Assembly: GCA_015065965.1 (NCBI GenBank)
Contig: SVPH01000023.1
Location: 1 to 42,256, forward strand
Source: Oscillospiraceae bacterium
Lineage (GTDB): Bacteria > Bacillota > Clostridia > Oscillospirales > Acutalibacteraceae
DNA: 42,256 nt
Direction: 5' to 3'
Below are positions 9,348 through 14,435 of this stretch, piece by piece (position 1 is the stretch's first letter; each line of letters opens with the position of its first letter). Under the pieces are notes generated by a model. It was not told the DNA's origin. It worked only from the letters and a program-made list of their open reading frames with translations, and did no database searches. Position numbers and translations under genes: made by a program.

Positions 9348-9355
9348 CCCATCAA

Positions 9356-9559
9356 TTAGGAATTATGCGATTCAGGACAACAGTAAGCACAGCCATCAAC
9401 ATTGGCATAATATTTTTTAGCTTCTCTGATTGCCTGGGCGGAAGAAGTGAAATCGCCTAAATACAAACGATTCTCCACAGTAGGAAGCCAACTGCAAGTT
9501 GCACGATGCACTTCGTGCTGACCGTTAGCCTGAGCATTCTTATTTACATAAAAACGCAT
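9356..9559 (-). CDS. Small Cys/His-rich protein, first gene of the restriction operon
   Basis: I start this at 9559 (product begins MRFYVNKNAQ), because AGGAGA lies just upstream on the minus strand; an upstream in-frame start has no such site. The product has 67 residues. An HEVHRATC block near residue 15-22 and a GCAYCCPESH block at the end provide three or four Cys and several His, suggesting a small metal-binding fold. I recall similar uncharacterised proteins but know no function. It is the first gene after the strong promoter at 9713-9741, so it may be an early regulator or an accessory factor of the restriction system. Confidence 0.72.
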   Translation of the reverse strand: MRFYVNKNAQANGQHEVHRATCSWLPTVENRLYLGDFTSSAQAIREAKKYYANVDGCAYCCPESHNS

Positions 9560-9593
9560 ATGTTTTGTCTCCTTTCTTGTTAAAGTAACAAGA

Positions 9594-9656
9594 CTTCGTT
9601 GACAAATCACAAAATGTATGATATACTTCAATAAGCTTAATACAAGTCAAACGAAG
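9594..9656 (-). repeat. Inverted repeat in the restriction operon leader
   Basis: CTTCGTTGAC (9594-9603) is repeated in inverted form as GTCAAACGAAG (9646-9656), with one extra base in the second arm. Both lie in the roughly 147-base leader between the promoter and the first start codon. The arms could pair in RNA across a 42-base loop or form a protein-binding site. Confidence 0.5.
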
Positions 9657-9710
9657 GGACTCTTGATTTCAGTTGCCGCTGTTTTCAGGAGTCTTTTTCT
9701 TGTTCTGCAC

Positions 9711-9795
9711 ACATAGTAACATAAAAAAATCGAACTGTCAACCCTTTTCGAAAATATTTTTTCAAGAATCTTTGTGTCATTTTGACATAGTAACA
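9711..9795. repeat. 11-bp direct repeat ACATAGTAACA around the restriction promoter
   Basis: ACATAGTAACA occurs at 9711-9721, covering the -10 element, and again at 9785-9795, upstream of the -35. Between them, next to the second copy, lies a short dyad TGTCA-TTT-TGACA. Two identical sites, one on the -10 and one upstream, fit binding by a repressor that loops or blocks the promoter. Confidence 0.5.
9713..9741 (-). promoter_or_regulatory. Promoter of the restriction operon
   Basis: On the minus strand, TTGACA (9741-9736) and TACTAT (9718-9713) are separated by 17 bases. The -35 is perfect and the -10 has four of six consensus bases. Start of transcription is expected near 9706, leaving a leader of about 147 bases before the first gene. 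Confidence 0.75.
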
Positions 9796-10077
9796 AAAAA
9801 TATTAGCACTAAGGACGTGCGCGCAGTAAACTTATAGAAGAGCGGACATTACATTTTAGTGAAGGTTTTATAAGGTTTAACCAACCGATTAAACTCAACT
9901 ATATTTTTTACATTAATGTCAATCGAACGATAATTTGTTAAGTGTTATAAATATATTTTTAGGACGGAGTACAGTATATACTTGTTTTCAGCATATAAAA
10001 ATACAGAAAAACGCCCCAGCAATACCTTGATTTTCTTACAGATCACCTTGAAATGTGATTTTGAGCACTTTTTTGTT
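9796..10077. other. Intergenic stretch without a gene
   Basis: This AT-rich stretch lies between the restriction promoter and the end of the 10078 gene. I see no credible coding frame, RNA gene or strong terminator; a weak stem (ATCAC/GTGAT) follows the 10078 stop without a T-run. Confidence 0.6.
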
Positions 10078-11049
10078 TTATTTTTCCCAACAGACCAGTA
10101 AATTTTTTTGACTAACGGCATCTTCTTTTGAGATGTACGAAAAGCATCCGTTTTCTGCTTTCATTAAGGAAAAGGGCATAGGTTGTAAGTCTTTTAAAAC
10201 CAGTATAAACTCAGTACCTTTAAAATTATAGCCTTGTTTTGTTATAATTTTTTCGGCCTCTTTTAAATCCACCAGTTCCCTTATACTCCATTGACTTCCT
10301 TTTGATTTAATAAAAACAATATATTCAGGTATATCAATAACGGTGTGTTTTTGTATTGTTCCTTCTTTGTTTTTATGTTCAATTATTAAGGGCCACATAG
10401 ATAATAGATTTGCAGATGAAAGCATCTCTGTTACTGATAAGCTGAGATCTGTATTATCAACGATTGATTTAAACAAGCATTCAGCCTTTGCTGTTTTTCT
10501 CATCCCATCTTTTCTGCACTCTTCTTGATATGTTTGTTCTCTCATAAGTTTTAAAATAAGCGGTGCTAAAGCTTGAGCTGCCCTATCGGCTAAATATTGG
10601 CGGTCTGGCATTACAGATAAAAGTTTAAATGTCGGGTCGGGATTGTTTGTGAATTCTTCGTCTTTTAATAAAGAGATTTTTACCATGTCTTTATTATCTA
10701 TCGTATCTCCGATAATTGATGCTTCTGAAATAGGAATACCTGCTTCTTTTAAGGCCTCTACTGTTTTATTCAGTTGTTGGTCTAATAAAACATAAATAAA
10801 ATCACTCTTTTTGATTTTATTGTTTTCAATTTTCATGTTTTTGTTAAAGAATTTTTTGTCTAACTTCGCTTTATAAAACGCAGGATTTTCATAAATAGAA
10901 GTATCAAATAAAATCTTAACTTTGCAATAAGTGTTTATACTCCATTCTGTTTTAGCCTTGCTGACAGCGGCCGCAACTTTTGAAGAAAATTTTGAGTCGT
11001 ATATTCTGACAGAAATCTCTACTTCACCAATTAAATCTTTGTTTTCCAT
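10078..11049 (-). CDS. Unknown 323-residue protein, partner of the SLOG-like gene
   Basis: I do not recognise a family. The product is soluble, with no signal peptide or membrane segment. The N-terminal part is strand-rich (EVEISVRIYDSKF near the start), with a Lys-rich stretch around 70-80. A helical middle runs from about residue 150 to 220, and a C-terminal strand-rich unit ends in LLVCWEK. AAGGAG lies at the right distance before the start. The gene is 42 bases after the SLOG-like gene with no terminator between them, so the two probably share a transcript and a function. It could be an effector that answers a nucleotide signal, which is inference. Confidence 0.72.
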   Translation of the reverse strand: MENKDLIGEVEISVRIYDSKFSSKVAAAVSKAKTEWSINTYCKVKILFDTSIYENPAFYKAKLDKKFFNKNMKIENNKIKKSDFIYVLLDQQLNKTVEALKEAGIPISEASIIGDTIDNKDMVKISLLKDEEFTNNPDPTFKLLSVMPDRQYLADRAAQALAPLILKLMREQTYQEECRKDGMRKTAKAECLFKSIVDNTDLSLSVTEMLSSANLLSMWPLIIEHKNKEGTIQKHTVIDIPEYIVFIKSKGSQWSIRELVDLKEAEKIITKQGYNFKGTEFILVLKDLQPMPFSLMKAENGCFSYISKEDAVSQKNLLVCWEK

Positions 11050-11091
11050 ATCTTTATTCTCCTTATAATTTTTATATAAAAATTGGCACTA

Positions 11092-11520
11092 TTAATTATT
11101 GGGCATACCAATATTTATAACTACTTTAGTTGAAATGGTGGCCATATTCATAAACTGTGCAGCACCACCAAAATTGCGGGTGACATAGGTTACGACGATA
11201 TTGGATTTATTTAGCATCCATTTGTTACGGAAGTTGATGGCGAAACGGCGAGGAACGGTTTCTATTCCTTCTGGGAGAATTGAGTGATCGTCGGAAGTGT
11301 CATTATTGTTGGGCATATAAGCAAGAACGATATAATATTTTATCGGATAAGTCTTTGACAAATCCTCAAGCTGACGGCGGACCATTGCATCAAAATTGCC
11401 GTGGTTGCCGACGTAAAACACAGTTGCATTTTTATTTTCAATCAAGTCTATCAGAGCCAGCCGCAAGGTTGGCTCTATTTCTTTTGGGGTATCTCTGTGA
11501 CCGAAAAAGGTGCAAACCAT
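11092..11520 (-). CDS. SLOG-like (YpsA/DUF1273-related) nucleotide-binding protein
   Basis: I start at 11520 (MVCTFFGHRD), where GAGGTG precedes the ATG; an upstream in-frame start would run through the operator. The 142-residue product resembles small SLOG/Rossmann proteins: a GHRD motif in the first strand, a GNHGNFDAMV loop near residue 41, then WMLNKSNIVVTYV and a FGGAAQ glycine motif near the C-terminus. Such proteins bind nucleotides or their derivatives, and relatives have been linked to signalling in conflict systems. It is divergent from the HTH gene and shares with it a perfect inverted repeat. Confidence 0.72.
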   Translation of the reverse strand: MVCTFFGHRDTPKEIEPTLRLALIDLIENKNATVFYVGNHGNFDAMVRRQLEDLSKTYPIKYYIVLAYMPNNNDTSDDHSILPEGIETVPRRFAINFRNKWMLNKSNIVVTYVTRNFGGAAQFMNMATISTKVVINIGMPNN

Positions 11521-11532
11521 AAATTCACCTCG

Positions 11533-11615
11533 ATAATTGACCAGTATAACGGACAATGTTTTCTTTAAATATAACATACAATACTTAATAGTTGCAACCA
11601 ATACTGGTCAATTAT
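11533..11615. promoter_or_regulatory. Divergent operator pair: perfect 15-bp inverted repeat
   Basis: ATAATTGACCAGTAT (11533-11547) has its exact reverse complement ATACTGGTCAATTAT at 11601-11615. Each copy reads ATACTGGTCAATTAT in the direction of the gene it precedes, and ends 12 or 17 bases before that start codon. Each overlaps a likely -10: TATAAT at 11613-11618 for the HTH gene, TATACT at 11547-11542 for the SLOG-like gene. This fits repression of both by the HTH protein. Confidence 0.75.
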
Positions 11616-11632
11616 AATGGTGAGGTTATGTT

Positions 11633-11875
11633 ATGGAACAGAAAATCAGAAGAGATTTGAATCTCGGAACAAATCTCAGAAGGCTTCGTGATAGCGTTGG
11701 GATTTCACAAGAAAAGCTATGTGCAGAATTACAGCGCAGAGGTTGTGACATTGGTAGAACAACTTATGCAAAATACGAAGCAGGCGAATTGAACATCAGA
11801 GCAAGCGTGATTGTTGAGCTTAAGAAATATTATAATTGCTCATATGATGATTTCTTTGAAGGTCTTGATAAATAA
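11633..11875 (+). CDS. XRE-family HTH transcriptional regulator
   Basis: The 80-residue product is a single helix-turn-helix domain: LGTNLRRLRDSVGISQEKLCAEL carries the first helices and RTTYAKYEAGELNI the recognition part, followed by ELKKYYNCSYDDFFEG, a typical closing helix. There is no second domain. It is divergent from the SLOG-like gene, and the 15-bp repeat upstream is the obvious binding site, so it probably represses itself and the SLOG-like operon. A hairpin terminator follows the stop directly. Confidence 0.9.
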   Translation: MEQKIRRDLNLGTNLRRLRDSVGISQEKLCAELQRRGCDIGRTTYAKYEAGELNIRASVIVELKKYYNCSYDDFFEGLDK

Positions 11876-11882
11876 ACAGCAA

Positions 11883-11917
11883 AGCCGTCCGAACATAAAA
11901 TTCGGGCGGCTATTTTT
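11883..11917 (+). terminator. Terminator of the HTH gene
   Basis: AGCCGTCCGAA (11883-11893) pairs with TTCGGGCGGCT (11901-11911) with one wobble, followed by a short T-run. It begins 7 bases past the HTH stop. The next 180 bases hold no gene. Confidence 0.8.
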
Positions 11918-12098
11918 CTTGACTGAGGTTTGTACTAAAATGTATGAACCTACGGGATTTGTGATTGGCAGGTTGGATGTAATGATTTGATGTCTGGAAG
12001 CGTTGATATATAAGGGCATTTTTGCAGATTTTTTGAATCTGAATATAAGATGACCTAGATAGTCAAAAACGGGGATTATGCATTACACTACTTTAAAA

Positions 12099-12449
12099 TT
12101 ACACATAAAGGATCTCGGCGAAAGCAATTTCTTCGGCTTGAGCTTTGCAGGTATTCATTAGTCCGACCCATTTCATCTGGTCGGTTTCTTTTAATTTTTC
12201 GGTTACTCCTGCGGATTCGGCAATCTGTGGAATAAGAACATCAAGACGGTTTTGGATTGCTTCGTTAATTTCGGCACAATGTTCTTGAAGTCGTTCTCGG
12301 AGTATCAAACGGTTATAGAGTGCAGGTCTGTGGTTACGAAGATAATCACGGCGCATTCCGCCGTATTTGCCGATAGGCGGTGACGGTTTGATTGTCAGGT
12401 TCGGAATGTAATAATCTCCGACTTTGGTGTAGGTAAGTTTGTTTTCCAT
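12099..12449 (-). CDS. tnpV: TnpV-like transposon-encoded protein
   Basis: The 116-residue product has the TnpV pattern: a GDYYIPNLTI start, a conserved GKYGGMRRDYLRNHRPALYN block (about residues 27-46), then a helical LQEHCAEINEAIQNRL segment and a C-terminal MKWVGLMNTCKAQAEEI. TnpV was named from Tn4451/Tn4453-type mobilisable transposons of clostridia; its role is not known to me in detail. The gene shows that this stretch has a mobile history, although no recombinase is present nearby. An inverted repeat surrounds its promoter. Confidence 0.85.
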   Translation of the reverse strand: MENKLTYTKVGDYYIPNLTIKPSPPIGKYGGMRRDYLRNHRPALYNRLILRERLQEHCAEINEAIQNRLDVLIPQIAESAGVTEKLKETDQMKWVGLMNTCKAQAEEIAFAEILYV

Positions 12450-12464
12450 AAAATCAATCCTTTC

Positions 12465-12518
12465 ATTACATTATTTTTGATTGCGAGATAATATTATAAT
12501 GTAATTACGGATTTGTCG
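12465..12518 (-). promoter_or_regulatory. tnpV promoter region with a 10-bp inverted repeat
   Basis: ATTACATTAT (12465-12474) and ATAATGTAAT (12496-12505) are perfect inverted copies 21 bases apart. On the minus strand TCGACA is followed 17 bases later by TAATAT, and the right arm of the repeat overlaps this promoter. The site may be an operator for a regulator outside the window. Confidence 0.5.
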
Positions 12519-12534
12519 AGGATGTAGAACATAA

Positions 12535-12561
12535 GAAAAAGCCGCCCAAAGGCGGCTTTTG
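12535..12561 (-). terminator. Terminator after the small acidic gene
   Basis: AAAAGCCGCC and GGCGGCTTTT form a perfect stem with a 4-base loop, ending in a T-run on the minus strand, 10 bases past the stop of the gene at 12571. Confidence 0.88.
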
Positions 12562-12570
12562 GGTTGCTAA

Positions 12571-12771
12571 TCATTCTTCTCTAACTACATATTCATATTC
12601 ATCGGGATCCATGTAATCATCGTCGTCTTCAAGGATTTCAGCACCTTCTGCAAATGCGTTATTGCATTCATCAGCATAATCCTCTGCATCAGCTTCATTA
12701 TCGAACACTTCGTCGTCTGTGTCGATAACATTACCTTCTGAATCAATTAAATCAATGTAGTACTTTGACAT
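12571..12771 (-). CDS. Small, strongly acidic hypothetical protein
   Basis: The 66-residue product is extremely acidic, with long Asp/Glu runs (DTDDEVFDNEADAEDYADE in the middle, EDDDDYMDPDEYEY near the end). AAAGGAG precedes the start and a good terminator follows. I recognise no family. Small acidic proteins of this kind on mobile DNA are sometimes DNA mimics that block restriction or other DNA-binding enzymes; that fits the setting beside a type I restriction system, but charge alone is weak evidence. Confidence 0.7.
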   Translation of the reverse strand: MSKYYIDLIDSEGNVIDTDDEVFDNEADAEDYADECNNAFAEGAEILEDDDDYMDPDEYEYVVREE

Positions 12772-12884
12772 AAATTTTCTCCTTTAAAATTTCAATTATT
12801 AGAATTCTCACGAAAGATAATCTTCATCATCCGCTGTTATCAAGAGTTTCATTATATAATCTTTTAAATCAATCACATTTTAAT

Positions 12885-13286
12885 TTATTCATTATTTGTT
12901 AGATACCACCCGTGTTCACGGTGGATAGTTGGTGCGTGCGGAGTTTTATTGCCCCATGCTCTTTTGCTGATCTCTTGATCAAATCGCCATAATAAATTTT
13001 GCAGCAATGAAGCCGCACGGTTATCTGTCCCCGAAGAGCAATATGCAACTCTAATCTTTTCGCGTTCTAAATCAAGTTCTAAATCAGTCGCAGTTTCAAG
13101 CCACTTTGAACTATAAATGCCTCCTCTTTTGATTTTCTCTTGTAAAGCACCCCATAATTTAATTATCTCAGATTTATTTTTTATTCCAACAACAATTACA
13201 ATAAGTGTTGTAATACTTATACCTGCGATAATAAGTTGTTTTTTATGTGACTTTATCCAAGCGATAAATTTTCTTTTATCCTCCAT
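12885..13286 (-). CDS. Single-pass membrane protein, partner of the MerR regulator
   Basis: The 133-residue product has a basic N-terminus, one membrane helix (about residues 19-34, IIAGISITTLIVIVVG), and a soluble C-terminal domain of about 95 residues with no family I recognise (YSSKWLETATDLELDLEREKI, later LLWRFDQEISKRAWG). Its start overlaps the end of the MerR-type gene by 11 bases, so the two are translated together. It could be a target or sensor partner of the regulator; the topology would put the long domain on one side of the membrane only. Confidence 0.72.
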   Translation of the reverse strand: MEDKRKFIAWIKSHKKQLIIAGISITTLIVIVVGIKNKSEIIKLWGALQEKIKRGGIYSSKWLETATDLELDLEREKIRVAYCSSGTDNRAASLLQNLLWRFDQEISKRAWGNKTPHAPTIHREHGWYLTNNE

Positions 13287-14139
13287 ATTTAGCCTCCTCT
13301 TCTAAAAGTGCATCGTAGCTTTTGTACCCAACAAAAACAGCTATTGACTCAGCAATGAATAAGCGCTCTTCCTCTGTAAATTCGCTGGATTTCATTTTTG
13401 CTATATCTCCACATATGTAACTTGAAGAATAATAACGACTAAAGAACTTTTTTGATAATGTATGTTCTTCAATTAAAGTAGCTTGATTTTCATAAATTAT
13501 CTTTATCATCAACTGAATATCCGGATGATCTGGTCCAAGTAATTTTCTTTTAACAATTGCTTTTGGCAAAACATATTCAATTAAAAGTCTGTCAACATCC
13601 ATAGCCGATATTTCTTCAAAGAAAGAAAACATTCGGCCTATATCCGAATCATCAAACTCCTCTGGAGATTTTGATAAAACTGATTCAGCAATTTTTTGAT
13701 ATTCTAATGCTTGTGGGTCATCTGAAATATTCCAACCTTCAATAGCTTGTTGTTGAAAATCTTCAAATTTAGTTTCTCCCATTTTTGCAGGACGGGCAGG
13801 GAAACGACCAGTCATTTTTATGGTTTTAGCATAACCCAAATGCTGTTCGAGTTTTTTCTTTTCCTTTTCAAGCTCTTTGATTTTTTCAGCAATGGAATTA
13901 TCAAAATCAAACGCTTCATCAGAAATCATTTGACTAATCTCTTTTAATGTATATCCCATACCTTGCATAACTCGAATTGCCCATAGCCTATCAATATCAT
14001 CTTCGGTATAATCTCTGTATTTACTGGATTCATGTTTACAGGCTCCGTTTTTCGGCATAATCCCTACGCTTTCGAAAACCCTTAATGCTTTTCGGGTAAT
14101 TCCAAGATGCTCTTCTACCCATTTTACTTTATATCCCAT
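13276..14139 (-). CDS. MerR-family regulator with a large unknown C-terminal domain
   Basis: Residues 1-70 form a MerR winged helix: VKWVEEHLGITRKALRVFESVGI, then YRDYTEDDIDRLWAIRVMQGMGYTLKEI. A coiled coil follows (about 85-100, Lys/Glu-rich). The last 180 residues or so are acidic and helical and do not match a MerR effector domain I know; they recall the general size of TipA-like drug-binding domains but lack a clear signature. The promoter before it has the 19-base spacer used by MerR proteins, so autoregulation is likely. It is followed by an overlapping membrane-protein gene. Confidence 0.85.
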   Translation of the reverse strand: MGYKVKWVEEHLGITRKALRVFESVGIMPKNGACKHESSKYRDYTEDDIDRLWAIRVMQGMGYTLKEISQMISDEAFDFDNSIAEKIKELEKEKKKLEQHLGYAKTIKMTGRFPARPAKMGETKFEDFQQQAIEGWNISDDPQALEYQKIAESVLSKSPEEFDDSDIGRMFSFFEEISAMDVDRLLIEYVLPKAIVKRKLLGPDHPDIQLMIKIIYENQATLIEEHTLSKKFFSRYYSSSYICGDIAKMKSSEFTEEERLFIAESIAVFVGYKSYDALLEEEAKYGG

Positions 14140-14161
14140 TGAATTGCCTCCTTACAAATTC

Positions 14162-14192
14162 AGTATACAATGTTGACCTTGGGGCAAGTCAA
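14162..14192 (-). promoter_or_regulatory. MerR-type promoter with 19-bp spacer
   Basis: On the minus strand, TTGACT (14192-14187) and TATACT (14167-14162) are 19 bases apart, too far for normal promoters but typical of MerR targets. The spacer holds an imperfect dyad with arms TTGAC and GTCAA around CTTGCCCCAAG. AGGAGG follows before the ATG at 14139. Confidence 0.82.
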
Positions 14193-14231
14193 GAGTTTTT
14201 TGAAAAATTTTATGATTTTTTTGATGCGCAA

Positions 14232-14272
14232 AAGCAAAAACTCCGTTTACCGATTGCTCGATAAACGGAGTT
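14232..14272 (-). terminator. Terminator of ppdK
   Basis: AACTCCGTTTA (14239-14249) and TAAACGGAGTT (14262-14272) form a perfect 11-bp stem. On the minus strand it ends in a T-run. It lies 164 bases past the ppdK stop and marks the border between the core genes and the accessory region. Between them is an open frame with no Shine-Dalgarno. Confidence 0.85.
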
Positions 14273-14435
14273 CATCATTTAGATATAGACACCGATATTC
14301 ATATCCTGCCATTTGGAAAGTTTGAAATGGTCAACCATTGACTTGGTTTTGATGTAGTCAAAAGCGAAATCTTTGGTCAGGCTCATATCAACCAACTTAA
14401 GGCTGAAATTATCGGTTTTTTGCGGGAGATTTCCC

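Noticed and set aside
9600..9650. A second minus-strand promoter within the restriction leader (TTGACT with TATATC)
   Set aside because: The spacer is 19 bases or the -10 is poor; the promoter at 9713-9741 is clearly better.
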